Source: an uncultured Clostridia bacterium (GTDB taxonomy: Bacteria > Bacillota > Clostridia > Christensenellales > UBA1242). Taken from it: a DNA stretch of 52,755 nt. Location: contig CALWPF010000010.1 of the NCBI GenBank assembly GCA_944383355.1, positions 1 to 52,755 of the forward strand, read 5' to 3'. The notes beneath the pieces were generated by a model. That model worked only from the letters and a program-made list of their open reading frames with translations, had not been told where the DNA came from and did no database searches. Shown in pieces: positions 41,624-50,606 of this stretch. The position numbers and the translations under genes are program-made. Position 1 is the stretch's first letter; the number at the start of each line of letters is the position of its first letter.

Positions 41624-41652
41624 ATTTTACCAAAGAGCGGAATATATGTCAA
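41624..41652 (-). promoter_or_regulatory. Promoter for tRNA-Asn
   Basis: On the minus strand a perfect TTGACA (41647-41652) and TAAAAT (41624-41629) separated by 17 bases. Confidence 0.75.
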
Positions 41653-41903
41653 TAATTTATATGAATTTTTTCTAAAAAAATTGTGTTTTTTTAGGTTTTT
41701 ATGATAATCGCCATTTAAAAATTATTTTGTAGATGAGGTGTTACTAAGGAAATTATTTTATTTATAAATCTTTTGTTTATATTAATGTCGGCTATTTATA
41801 TGATTGATGTTGCAGGAGAGTGGTATTTTATGGTACAATACGAATATAACTAATCTCAAACTTTACTCATTATATTATCTATAAAATTAGGAGCTGGTAG
41901 ATT

Positions 41904-42578
41904 ATGCAGATAGCAAACGATGTTTTTGAAATAAGTTTTAATAAAGGTGATGAGCAGTTTGCTCAAAAGGTTTTGGGTGTGCTCGAGCATGAACAAAAAT
42001 GCATAATGGATTTTTTTGAATTAGATAAAATGTCAAAAAAAGTAAGAATAATTTTTTATAATGATTTGCAAAAGTTTATAGACCTGCAGACTCAAAATGG
42101 CAAGTATCCCAATAGATACCAAGGGTGGAATGTTGCAACTGTAAAAAACGGCGATATACATATTTTGAATTTTGACCTTTACCGCAAAGCGCCACAGCAC
42201 GAGGGCACAACTTTTGAGGACTACAATAAAACTCTTACGCATGAGTTTGTGCATGCTTGTCATGAGGAAATATTGATAGACAAAAACATAATGCCACCAT
42301 TATTAATGGAGGGAATTGCTACTCAACTCGCTGGGCAAACTAAATACAAGTTAAAGAGCACAATTGATTGTGAGGCACGAGACCTAATAGAGAATTTTTA
42401 TGCCACTAGATTTTCTTACGCTTTTGCATATGAGATTATGGGATATTTATTGGATACAAAGACGCACGAGGAAGTATTGGATATTTTGAGGGCACCACAA
42501 AATGTAGATGTACAGGAGTTGATAGACAATACTAATGAATATTTGACTCAGAGTAGGAGTTTGTCCCCTAGGAAATAA
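41904..42578 (+). CDS. Gluzincin-type zinc metallopeptidase
   Basis: A 224-residue protein with the zinc motif HEFVH at 113-117 and a second glutamate, Glu136 in LLMEGIATQLAG, 19 residues on, the classic gluzincin arrangement. The protein is short and resembles the catalytic domain of the MA clan, as in small uncharacterised metallopeptidases. There is no signal peptide, so it probably acts in the cytoplasm. AGGAG lies before the ATG at slightly long spacing. A terminator follows. The substrate is unknown. Confidence 0.75.
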   Translation: MQIANDVFEISFNKGDEQFAQKVLGVLEHEQKCIMDFFELDKMSKKVRIIFYNDLQKFIDLQTQNGKYPNRYQGWNVATVKNGDIHILNFDLYRKAPQHEGTTFEDYNKTLTHEFVHACHEEILIDKNIMPPLLMEGIATQLAGQTKYKLKSTIDCEARDLIENFYATRFSYAFAYEIMGYLLDTKTHEEVLDILRAPQNVDVQELIDNTNEYLTQSRSLSPRK

Positions 42579-42587
42579 CTTTTATCT

Positions 42588-42615
42588 AATAGTACCACGC
42601 AGGGTACTATTTTTG
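42588..42615 (+). terminator. Terminator after the metallopeptidase
   Basis: AATAGTACC (42588-42596) pairs with GGTACTATT (42603-42611), followed by a T run. Confidence 0.8.
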
Positions 42616-42790
42616 TATTATTGAGCGAAATAAATAATTAAAATTTTATAGAAATTATATGAATTAATTTAAAAACATAATAAGAATTTATATCTAATTT
42701 TTTATTTAATTACTATTTTTTATAGATAATGCAATAACTGTATTTAATAAAAATATCCTAAGAGTTATTTATTAATAAATTGCTGGTTAG

Positions 42791-43006
42791 GTGTTGAAAG
42801 TTATTGAATTTATTTTTTTATTGTTACAGCTCTATTTATATATTGGCGATTTTTTGGCAAACAAAAAATATTCCTTTATCCAACACATTATCTATATTTG
42901 TTTATTTTGTTTGACTTTTTTGTTTTTCACAGGGTATACTAAAATTAAAGTCTTCAAAATTTTACAAATTTTGACATTTAGTTGTTGTGTTTTTAGACTG
43001 ATATAG
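42791..43006 (+). CDS. Doubtful small membrane protein
   Basis: A 71-codon frame from a TTG at 42791 encodes a very hydrophobic peptide with two or three potential membrane segments. There is no proper ribosome binding site, and the likely promoter of the next gene (TTGACA at 42971) lies inside its end. I list it because the frame is uninterrupted and hydrophobic, but it may be chance AT-rich sequence. Confidence 0.2.
   Translation: MLKVIEFIFLLLQLYLYIGDFLANKKYSFIQHIIYICLFCLTFLFFTGYTKIKVFKILQILTFSCCVFRLI
42971..42999 (+). promoter_or_regulatory. Promoter for the repeat-SGNH lipoprotein
   Basis: TTGACA and TAGACT separated by 17 bases, 24 bases before the start codon. Confidence 0.5.
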
Positions 43007-43022
43007 ACTAGGGGAGGTAAAT

Positions 43023-46000
43023 ATGAGTAGAGCTCATACATTTTCAAAAAGAAAAATCATATTGAGCGTATTTTGTTGCTTGTGGCTGGCGGTTTTTGGC
43101 CTTGTTTTTGCTGGTTGTAATGAATCGTCTACCACAAATAGCACATGGTTGTCAGGTACAGATGCACCTACAAATGAGTTGGGAACCAATGGTGATATGT
43201 ATATAGATACTGATGATAATATCTTGTACCAAAAGCTTGGCGGTATATGGACAGTAGTAGTCAATAATTTTGGCGGAGGGGCTAGCGGTGATTCGGCTAA
43301 CAAATGGATGACTGGTACTAGTGCTCCTCATCAAAATCTAGGTATAGATGGAGATATGTATCTAGACACTGTTAGTAGTACACTTTATCAAAAAATAAGT
43401 GGTGCTTGGACTATAGTAATGGAAAACTTTGGCAAGGGCGAGAGTGCTCCAGCAAAGCAATGGATAGTGGGTACAGAGACCCCAAGTACTACTATAGGTA
43501 ATGACGGCGATATGTATATAGACACAGATGACTATATTTTGTACCAAAAATTGAATGGTGAGTGGGCTATAGTAATGGAGGACTTTGGCAAAGGTGAGTC
43601 TAGTCCTGCAAACAAATGGATGACAGGTACGGCGACCCCAACCGATGATATGGGTATAGATGGTGATATGTACCTTGATACTGATGATTATATATTGTAT
43701 CAAAAGACTGCTGGTGCATGGGTAGTCGCTATGGAGGACTTTGGCAAGGGCGAGAGCGCACCTGCCAGTGAGTGGCTGGTTGGTACAGGGACTCCAGATG
43801 CGAGCGTAGGTAAAGACGGTGATATGTATATAGATACCGACGACTATATCTTGTATCAAAAGGAAGATGGTATCTGGAATACTCTCATTACTGATTTTGG
43901 CAAAGGCTTTGATGAGAGTGAGTTGCAAACCAAACTTGATGAGCTAGAGCAAAAAATTAATAGCGGTAAAATTGATATTGACAGACTTTCCTCATATCAG
44001 AATGAAGTTATATATGACAAGACAAATTTAATTACAGATGATTTTTCATGGTTAGATAATAGTTATGTGAGCGCTACAACTGGAAACATATCTTCTAATA
44101 ATCCAATTTATATTACTACAGAAACATATGTGCCAGTTGAGGCAGGTAAAAACTATGTATTTTTTGTGGACAAGGTGGCTGTTTCCGTTCTTCATTATGC
44201 TTTTTATAACGAGGGTTATAGCTATATCTCTGGTTCCAAATCGGGGACATTAAGGTTAGTTGCACCAGAAGATGCAGCATATATTAGGTTTACCGTTCAA
44301 AAAGTTGGAATTGTTGTAGATTTTGATACTTTTATTTCAAGTGAACTAGAATTTTACAATCAAAATTCAACTGCATATTCAGCCCCTCAATCAATTGCTG
44401 TTATTCAAGGTATAAATGCTAATGATACCTTAATTGACAATTCAATATCCGTCGAAAAGTGTGAATTTTTTGATAAATATGATTCGCCTAATTTGATACA
44501 ACCAGGAAAGGTCTTTGATGGTTATTATATGGGGACTACATCTACTATCGTAGCGGAAAACCCAGTATATACCGTCATGACAGAAATACCAGTTGTGGAG
44601 GGACAAATTTTAAATGTTTGGCAAGGTTCCTTTAGTAAAGTATCAATGAGATTTATTACTCAATTTGATGAGAATTTTAGTTTGATTAGTCTTACAGCAA
44701 CTAATAATGAAAATGCCAATATAACAGATTTTACCGTTCCTATTGGGACAAAATATGTCGCAATCACAATTAGCTCATCTGCTTGGAACGGAACAGAAAA
44801 GATTCAAGTACAATGTAGTATTGATGGACTCTATTTAGGGAAATATTATGAGCCAGGTGTTCCTATTTATAAATTAAACGGAAACTATTATGACATGGTT
44901 GCAGAGCAAGCTCCTCTTCACGTTTATCTTCCAGACGAAATCTGTGTTGCTGAGGGTAGGACGATAGAGTTATATAATTCACAAATATGTCTTGAATACG
45001 AAGATTATAATTTCCAATGGCTGGCATCTGGATTTGGTCGTCCGTACGAAAGGAAATTTAGTATAACAGGAACAGAAAATTTGACTGGGCAAACAAAGAC
45101 ATTAACTCTCAATTTATTTGACGATAATTTGAATATAAAATATACAGCATCTTGTACTGTGCGTTTTGTTTCAAATGTTATAGACACAGAGCAACTTATC
45201 ATACCTATTGGTGATAGTTTGACAAATAACAAGGCTTGGCTCACCAAAGTAAATGAATATTCTGATGGTAAAATAAAATTCCGTGGTACACAAGGAACAA
45301 TGGACAAGACTGACAGTACCACAATGTCGCACGAGGGAAGGAGTGGTGCTACGACTGGTTGGTATAATTTGGGAACCTCCAAATATACTTTTAATCCTAC
45401 CAATACAACACTAGAGGTAAAAGAGGATACAGACGGAACACAATATACCGAAAACCCATTCTGGAATCCAACGACTGATGCTTTTGATTTTGATTATTAT
45501 TGTAACAAAAAAGCAGAGGGCGGTGCAGGTTATTTCCAAGATGAAAACGCTCAAGAAATCAGTATAACCCCAACAGGTGTTCAAATATATTTGGGTACAA
45601 ATGGCATTAGTCTTGATTCCACATCTTCGGTAAATAATATAAAAACACTTATCGATAACATTAGAAAATCATCAAAAGGTGCAACTATTCCAATCTATGT
45701 TGTAAACACTTTGTTCCGCCCAAATCAAATATTTGCGACCAATAGTGATGGATATGCAACAAATGATTCTGGAGAGTTTAGTTTTAGGGCAAACATGAAA
45801 GTTATGAATCTCGAAATTGGCCTGTACGAAGCATTGCAAGATTATGATAACGTATTCTTTGTTCCAGTTGCTGCAACACACGATAGCGAATATAATTATC
45901 CTTATGAGGAGGTGCCTGTAAACCCACACAGTGAGGAGACATTTAAGCAATATACTGATTGTGTACACCCTACGACAGCTGGGTATTACCAAATGGCAGA

Positions 46001-46040
46001 TATAATGTTTAGTACTATTGCAGCACATTACAAAGATTAA
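43023..46040 (+). CDS. Large lipoprotein: five 52-residue repeats plus SGNH hydrolase
   Basis: A 1005-residue secreted protein. The signal peptide ends at lipobox FAGC (Cys32). Residues 42-296 are five tandem repeats of 52-53 residues, each of the form W-x-x-GTxxP...GxDGDMYIDTDDYILYQK...GxWxxxxxxFG, beginning at Trp 42, 95, 147, 199 and 251. A short helical coiled region (about 300-325) follows, then about 400 residues of beta-type modules. Residues 725-1000 form an SGNH/GDSL hydrolase: IGDSLT with Ser732, a GTNG block III, and DCVHPTTAGY with Asp979 and His982. It probably deacylates an extracellular glycan or lipid. A GGGGAGG site precedes the ATG. Confidence 0.8.
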   Translation: MSRAHTFSKRKIILSVFCCLWLAVFGLVFAGCNESSTTNSTWLSGTDAPTNELGTNGDMYIDTDDNILYQKLGGIWTVVVNNFGGGASGDSANKWMTGTSAPHQNLGIDGDMYLDTVSSTLYQKISGAWTIVMENFGKGESAPAKQWIVGTETPSTTIGNDGDMYIDTDDYILYQKLNGEWAIVMEDFGKGESSPANKWMTGTATPTDDMGIDGDMYLDTDDYILYQKTAGAWVVAMEDFGKGESAPASEWLVGTGTPDASVGKDGDMYIDTDDYILYQKEDGIWNTLITDFGKGFDESELQTKLDELEQKINSGKIDIDRLSSYQNEVIYDKTNLITDDFSWLDNSYVSATTGNISSNNPIYITTETYVPVEAGKNYVFFVDKVAVSVLHYAFYNEGYSYISGSKSGTLRLVAPEDAAYIRFTVQKVGIVVDFDTFISSELEFYNQNSTAYSAPQSIAVIQGINANDTLIDNSISVEKCEFFDKYDSPNLIQPGKVFDGYYMGTTSTIVAENPVYTVMTEIPVVEGQILNVWQGSFSKVSMRFITQFDENFSLISLTATNNENANITDFTVPIGTKYVAITISSSAWNGTEKIQVQCSIDGLYLGKYYEPGVPIYKLNGNYYDMVAEQAPLHVYLPDEICVAEGRTIELYNSQICLEYEDYNFQWLASGFGRPYERKFSITGTENLTGQTKTLTLNLFDDNLNIKYTASCTVRFVSNVIDTEQLIIPIGDSLTNNKAWLTKVNEYSDGKIKFRGTQGTMDKTDSTTMSHEGRSGATTGWYNLGTSKYTFNPTNTTLEVKEDTDGTQYTENPFWNPTTDAFDFDYYCNKKAEGGAGYFQDENAQEISITPTGVQIYLGTNGISLDSTSSVNNIKTLIDNIRKSSKGATIPIYVVNTLFRPNQIFATNSDGYATNDSGEFSFRANMKVMNLEIGLYEALQDYDNVFFVPVAATHDSEYNYPYEEVPVNPHSEETFKQYTDCVHPTTAGYYQMADIMFSTIAAHYKD

Positions 46041-46071
46041 AATATTATGATACAATAAAATATAATTTAAT

Positions 46072-46150
46072 AAAAAGACTGTATATCTATGACTATCTAC
46101 AAGTTGGGTAACTTTTGGCAAGTCACTGTAATAGATACAGTCTTTTTTAT
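46072..46150 (+). terminator. Large terminator hairpin after the SGNH lipoprotein
   Basis: AAAAGACTGTAT pairs with ATACAGTCTTTT, continuing into ATCTAT/ATAGAT, around a 40-base interior, followed by TTTTTATT. Confidence 0.8.
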
Positions 46151-46232
46151 TATTAATATTTTTAATTTTACCAGCATTACTATTTTTTGTGTGCAAACTG
46201 TATGATAAGTATATTTATTGGGAGTAGGCAAA

Positions 46233-46275
46233 AACAAAAAAGGCAACAGGAGTAATCTCCTATTACCTTTTTACC
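46233..46275 (-). terminator. Terminator of the small membrane protein gene
   Basis: On the minus strand the AAAGGTAAtAGGAG stem pairs with CTCCT-x-TTGCCTTT and is followed by T-rich sequence. Confidence 0.7.
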
Positions 46276-46285
46276 TACTAATGAA

Positions 46286-46507
46286 TTAGCAGTTGAGTAG
46301 ACGCCAAATGCGACCATTTGCGATCATCAAAATCAAGTCGATTAGCCATACAATCCAGAAACCTAAGAAAATACGCAAAATACCAGCAACAATCTTGCCC
46401 TCACTAATCCTAGTGATGACACCACATATCCAAGATGTCACAGGGATAATTGCCAAAATGATACTGATTAGCCTATTCAAGCCAAAGTAATCTGCCTTGA
46501 TACCCAT
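46286..46507 (-). CDS. Small two-helix membrane protein
   Basis: A 73-residue protein with two or three hydrophobic segments (SIILAIIPVTSWICGVIT, and AGILRIFLGFWIVWLIDLIL) and basic ends. The second half resembles TM2-like or YqaE-like small membrane proteins without clearly matching either. A strong AAGGAGG site precedes the ATG by ten bases, and a terminator follows, so this is a real single-gene unit. Function is unknown. Confidence 0.75.
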   Translation of the reverse strand: MGIKADYFGLNRLISIILAIIPVTSWICGVITRISEGKIVAGILRIFLGFWIVWLIDLILMIANGRIWRLLNC

Positions 46508-46749
46508 ATTAGTACACCCTCCTTGTCTTTATACTAAGTATATTATCATTGGTGGCAAGTTATGTCAAATAATTTGCATTATTTTGTCTTTTTGATTATA
46601 TTTGTATTTTTTGTTTTTTTATCAAAATTATTCATATACAAGGTCATAAAAAAATATAATTTTTACTCTTTGTTTTGTAATGTTTTTTGAAGGTATATAT
46701 CAAAAGAGTATAAGTTTAAAGGTAATAAATAATTAACTACAAAAAGCAA
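46508..46749. other. AT-rich gap with no gene seen
   Basis: Nothing apart from AT-rich sequence up to the promoter of the second ABC operon. Confidence 0.5.
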
Positions 46750-46778
46750 TAGACTTTTTTGTGCTAGTAAGATATACT
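46750..46778 (+). promoter_or_regulatory. Promoter for the second ABC operon
   Basis: TAGACT and TATACT separated by 17 bases, 30 bases before the gene. Confidence 0.6.
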
Positions 46779-46807
46779 GATATCAATAATTTGTTAGGTG
46801 GTGCAAT

Positions 46808-47512
46808 ATGCTGAATATTAATAATGTTCACAAATCTTATAAAAAAGGAGTAGAGGTATTAAGAGGTATTAGTCTAAATGTAGAGGCAGGGGACTTATTC
46901 GCTTTTGTTGGACAAAATGGTGCGGGCAAGACTACGCTCATAAAGTGTTGCTGTGGTATACATGATTTTGAGCAAGGTGAGATCTTGATAGATGGTGTGG
47001 ATATCAAAAAAGAGCCAATGAGATGTAAAAAAAATTTGGCATATGTGCCAGATAACCCTGATATGTATAGTTTTTTGACTGGATATGGATATATCAATTT
47101 TATTTGCGACGTATATGGTATGGGCGATGAGAGGAAAGCACGACTAGAGGAGCTATCTCGTAGATTGGATATACAAAAGTCGTTGGGGCTAAAAATATCT
47201 GAGTACTCTCATGGTATGAAGCAAAAAATAGCGTTGATAGGTGCGTTTATTCGTAACGCAAAAGTTTTGATTTTTGATGAGCCTTTTGTTGGACTTGACC
47301 CTTTTGCTAGTAGCGAATTAAAAAAGATGATGCGTGAATTTTGTGATAATGGAGGTTGTATATTTTTTAGTACACATGTGCTTGAGGTGGCAGAGAAATT
47401 GTGTAACAAGGTAGCGATTATCAAGGCTGGGCAAATTGTCGCAAGTGGTACAATGCAAGATATTAAGGGTGACAAATCTTTGGAAGAAGTGTTCTTGGCA
47501 GGAGGAGAGTAG
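46808..47512 (+). CDS. ABC transporter ATP-binding protein, EcsA-like
   Basis: A 234-residue ATPase. Walker A is GQNGAGKTT at 35-43, Walker B AKVLIFDEPF around 151-160, and the H-loop is in FSTHVLEV. The signature is unusual, YSHGM at 133-137 instead of LSGGQ, a form common in the EcsA/YhaQ-type exporters of Firmicutes. It should power the permease that starts two bases after its stop. The substrate is unknown. GGTGG-type sequence precedes the ATG. Confidence 0.9.
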   Translation: MLNINNVHKSYKKGVEVLRGISLNVEAGDLFAFVGQNGAGKTTLIKCCCGIHDFEQGEILIDGVDIKKEPMRCKKNLAYVPDNPDMYSFLTGYGYINFICDVYGMGDERKARLEELSRRLDIQKSLGLKISEYSHGMKQKIALIGAFIRNAKVLIFDEPFVGLDPFASSELKKMMREFCDNGGCIFFSTHVLEVAEKLCNKVAIIKAGQIVASGTMQDIKGDKSLEEVFLAGGE

Positions 47513-47513
47513 T

Positions 47514-49118
47514 ATGAAAAGTGTTTTTTGGCAACTGGTATCTCTAAATATCAAGAGCAATTTTACAGCCAATTACACTACAGGTGCTCGCAAAAAAGCT
47601 TCTCAGACGGGTACTATGGTATTATACTTAGTTTTAGTTGTGTACTTGTTGGGTGTATTTGGTTGGACTGCCTATACTATGGCGCAACAATATGCTAGTG
47701 CCAATATGACTGAGTTGTTGGTAGTCGCTGGATTATTGTACAGTTTATTGTTTATAGTACTCAATACTATTTTTTCGGTAAATCGATATATATTGGGCGC
47801 AAAAGATTATGATTTTTTGATGAGTATGCCTATCAAAAAATCAACTATAATATTATCCAAATTCGCTAGTTTATTGTTGTTGTGTTATGCGTTTGAGTTT
47901 TTGGGTTTGCTTCCATTTTTGGTGATGTATTTTGCGTTTAGTGGTGTAACTGTGCTAGGCATACTATTTTCTATAGTGGCATTTATTGTGTTCCCACTGT
48001 TTCCTATAGCAATATCATACCTTTTGTGGCTATTTATTGGTTGGATTACTCAGAATTTACCGCAAAAGCAATTAATTACCATTATATTTAGCGTACTCTT
48101 GCTCTTTGGTATACTGTATCTCAGTATGTATTTTAATGAGTTGCTCACTGCCTTTGATTTGAATAATGTTAATGCTAGTATAGCTACTGTTATATTATAT
48201 CCATTGATATCTACCGCTCAAGCAATATGCTTTGGTAATTGGCTGAGTTTGTTGTGGACGATATTAATTTGTGTGATTCCTTTTGTTTTTGTAGTGTTTT
48301 TGACACAGCGTTTTTACACAGGTTTAAATTATATATTTGTAGCTCACCCAAAAGCAAAAAAAGTGGATATTGCCAAGGGACAAAAAGTACGCTCACCGTT
48401 TTTCGCCATGTATCGCAAGGAGATGCAATGCTTGGTGGGGGCGCCAATGTATATGCTCAATACTTGTATGGGTGCTATTATGTTGATAGTTTTGTCAATT
48501 ATCATGGGAGTAACCATGCAAGATGTTAGTGGTGATGTTGATGCTATAAATGTTTTAAAAGATATGAATTTGTTTTTGTCTGGATTTTATATAATATTGA
48601 TGCTCGCTATGACCAACCCAATGGCGTCCAGCATCTCTCTAGAGGGTAAAACGTGGTGGCAGCTCAAGAGTATGCCGGTATCGTTTAATCAAATTATTTG
48701 GTCAAAAATGCTTGTATATATCACCTTTTTTGCACCTTGTGCGGTTATATCTGTTATTATTAGTTGTATCTGTTATGGTTTGAGTGTATGGGCAGGTGCG
48801 GTTTTGCTGTTATTATCTATGTTAGTCTTGCTGTTTTTTGGATTGTTTGGCTTGGTACTAAATCTAAAAAAATATAACTTTAATTGGACTAATGAAATCA
48901 TGGTAGTAAAGCAGGGAGCACCTGTGATGATAAATATGTTAGTAGCGTTTGCCATTGCTTTCTTGTTTTTGATACTTTATTTTGTATTGTTTATGGGTTT
49001 AATTAGTTCGTTATTATATCTAGGTATAATTTGCATATTGTTTGCTATTGGTACAACTATTTTGTTGGTATATATAAATAAAAATGGCAAACAATTATTT
49101 GACGCTATAGAGTGTTAA
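47514..49118 (+). CDS. Large ABC exporter permease
   Basis: A 534-residue membrane protein with about twelve hydrophobic segments, the doubled layout of permeases paired with EcsA-like ATPases. A GGAGGAGAG site overlaps the end of the ATPase gene, and the ATG at 47514 lies two bases after that stop; the frame extends 26 codons upstream inside the ATPase gene in another frame, with no site. The two proteins should form one exporter. What it moves is not visible. Confidence 0.85.
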   Translation: MKSVFWQLVSLNIKSNFTANYTTGARKKASQTGTMVLYLVLVVYLLGVFGWTAYTMAQQYASANMTELLVVAGLLYSLLFIVLNTIFSVNRYILGAKDYDFLMSMPIKKSTIILSKFASLLLLCYAFEFLGLLPFLVMYFAFSGVTVLGILFSIVAFIVFPLFPIAISYLLWLFIGWITQNLPQKQLITIIFSVLLLFGILYLSMYFNELLTAFDLNNVNASIATVILYPLISTAQAICFGNWLSLLWTILICVIPFVFVVFLTQRFYTGLNYIFVAHPKAKKVDIAKGQKVRSPFFAMYRKEMQCLVGAPMYMLNTCMGAIMLIVLSIIMGVTMQDVSGDVDAINVLKDMNLFLSGFYIILMLAMTNPMASSISLEGKTWWQLKSMPVSFNQIIWSKMLVYITFFAPCAVISVIISCICYGLSVWAGAVLLLLSMLVLLFFGLFGLVLNLKKYNFNWTNEIMVVKQGAPVMINMLVAFAIAFLFLILYFVLFMGLISSLLYLGIICILFAIGTTILLVYINKNGKQLFDAIEC

Positions 49119-49312
49119 TTTATTAAAATTTGATTAAGCTATAAATTATTGTATTTATTAAGGTAATATGTTTTGCTAACATAATTTTTGTCATTTTTTG
49201 TCCTACTAATAGTTATTTATGCTTTTAATCTATTTTTTATCAAGTTTGTATAATAAATTACCTGATAACATCTTTTATATTTTATTTAAGTTTTTAAGAG
49301 TTGAGGTTTGAT

Positions 49313-49939
49313 ATGGAAAATAAATTATATGGATTATTAAAAAATAAAAAATATTTTATATTTGATTTTGATGGGACTATTACCAACAATGAGCCACTGC
49401 AATATTTGGCACATGTTAGGAATTGCAAACAATATGGTTTTGACCTAAACAAAGAAGATTTTAGGCATCTCATTATCCACAATCAAATGCAGGTAATACA
49501 CCAAAATATGTGTAAGCGATTTAATTATCTTTTTGATTTCGCTAAATTTGCTAGTGATTTGCCCAAGTTTTATAATGAATTGGTTGAGCAACAAGGTATG
49601 CCACTAAATGAGTACTTCTTGGATATCTTGGACAATTTCCCAGACAAGCATTATATTATGTTGTCTAACGAAAAAGAGAAATTTTTGGAGTACCACTTAT
49701 CCCAATGGGGTATACGAGATAAATTTGAGCAACTTATATCAAGTTTTGATACATCAAAGGTGGATATTCTAAACAATATTAGCGAATATATGCCCGCTAA
49801 AATTAATGATATGGTAATTTTTGAAGATGCTAATAAGTACCTATTAACAGCAAAAAGATTAGGTATGACTACCATTGGTATTGAGCACGAATTTAATGAG
49901 GGCGATTTGGTCGCAGACTATATTATCAAGACAAATTAG
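49313..49939 (+). CDS. HAD-superfamily hydrolase
   Basis: A 208-residue phosphatase-like enzyme of the haloacid dehalogenase superfamily. Motif I is DFDGT at 18-22 (Asp18 the expected nucleophile), motif II is in HYIMLSNEKEK (Ser of LSN), and motif IV is the MVIFEDANKYLLTAKRLGM segment, in which one of the usual acidic residues is replaced so that only an ED pair is seen. The cap domain between 30 and 105 is helical, the class I layout. It most resembles phosphoglycolate- or beta-phosphoglucomutase-type enzymes; the substrate is unknown. The ATG at 49313 has GAGG six bases upstream. Confidence 0.85.
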   Translation: MENKLYGLLKNKKYFIFDFDGTITNNEPLQYLAHVRNCKQYGFDLNKEDFRHLIIHNQMQVIHQNMCKRFNYLFDFAKFASDLPKFYNELVEQQGMPLNEYFLDILDNFPDKHYIMLSNEKEKFLEYHLSQWGIRDKFEQLISSFDTSKVDILNNISEYMPAKINDMVIFEDANKYLLTAKRLGMTTIGIEHEFNEGDLVADYIIKTN

Positions 49940-50055
49940 ATATTGATATCCTCATTATTTAAAAATCAAAATCAATGATGTTGACATTTACCATAATATT
50001 TTTTTATTTTAAAATAATCAATTTTTTTTGGTTTTTGGATAAAACCAAAAAAGTT

Positions 50056-50083
50056 TTGCAAAAATTTATTGCAAACATATAAT
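50056..50083 (+). promoter_or_regulatory. Promoter for the serine-tract membrane protein
   Basis: TTGCAA and a perfect TATAAT separated by 16 bases. Confidence 0.6.
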
Positions 50084-50135
50084 AATAGTGTTATAATTGA
50101 AACATAATAATAAAAAAGAAGGAGTGTGGGATTTT

Positions 50136-50474
50136 ATGGCTACAAAATCTACAAAGTCAAGTTCTAGCAGTTCTAGTAGTTCTAGCAGTTCTAGTTCAAA
50201 AAAGAAAGTTTTTTGGGGCTTAAACAAAATATCTTTTTACACTATCTGTGTAGCAGCATTTTTGTATGTAATAGCCTTGATATTGAGTGCTGTTGGAGTC
50301 AACTTTAAGATAGTTAGCGCTATGCAAGGTGTGGCTACTGCTGTAATGGTTTGTGTAGTGGCTGTGCTTGCTTGGCGTTATGTATCTAGCAAACCTACCG
50401 TATGGAAAGTATTGTATGTATTGTGCTTGCTATTAGTTATCGTTGGTATTATTGTACCTTTGGTAATAGCATAA
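50136..50474 (+). CDS. Small membrane protein with a poly-serine tract
   Basis: A 112-residue protein. After MATKSTK it has a run of fourteen serines (8-21), encoded mainly by alternating TCT/AGC/AGT codons rather than a pure repeat, then a KKK and three membrane segments (about 33-53, 60-80 and 88-111). The serine tract should be a flexible cytoplasmic tail. GGAG lies 11 bases before the ATG; the frame extends 13 codons further. It has its own promoter and terminator. Function is unknown. Confidence 0.75.
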   Translation: MATKSTKSSSSSSSSSSSSSSKKKVFWGLNKISFYTICVAAFLYVIALILSAVGVNFKIVSAMQGVATAVMVCVVAVLAWRYVSSKPTVWKVLYVLCLLLVIVGIIVPLVIA

Positions 50475-50496
50475 TCGTGACAATATTTTGTTGGTT

Positions 50497-50545
50497 AATG
50501 ACTATCTATCTACCTTGTAGTAGTTTGGATAGTCATTTTTTATTT
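50497..50545 (+). terminator. Terminator before ldh
   Basis: AATGACTATC (50497-50506) pairs with GATAGTCATT (50528-50537), followed by a long T run. Confidence 0.85.
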
Positions 50546-50553
50546 TTATTTAT

Positions 50554-50583
50554 TTGTCAAGATATGTACATTTGGGGTATAAT
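50554..50583 (+). promoter_or_regulatory. Promoter for ldh
   Basis: TTGTCA and a perfect TATAAT separated by 18 bases, 24 bases before the ATG. Confidence 0.7.
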
Positions 50584-50606
50584 ATCATCAAAGGAGTATT
50601 TATAAT

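Noticed and set aside
43146..43910. The repeats as a CRISPR array
   Set aside because: They are in-frame protein-coding repeats of 156-159 bases with diverged sequences, inside a lipoprotein gene. No CRISPR array or cas gene was found anywhere in the window.
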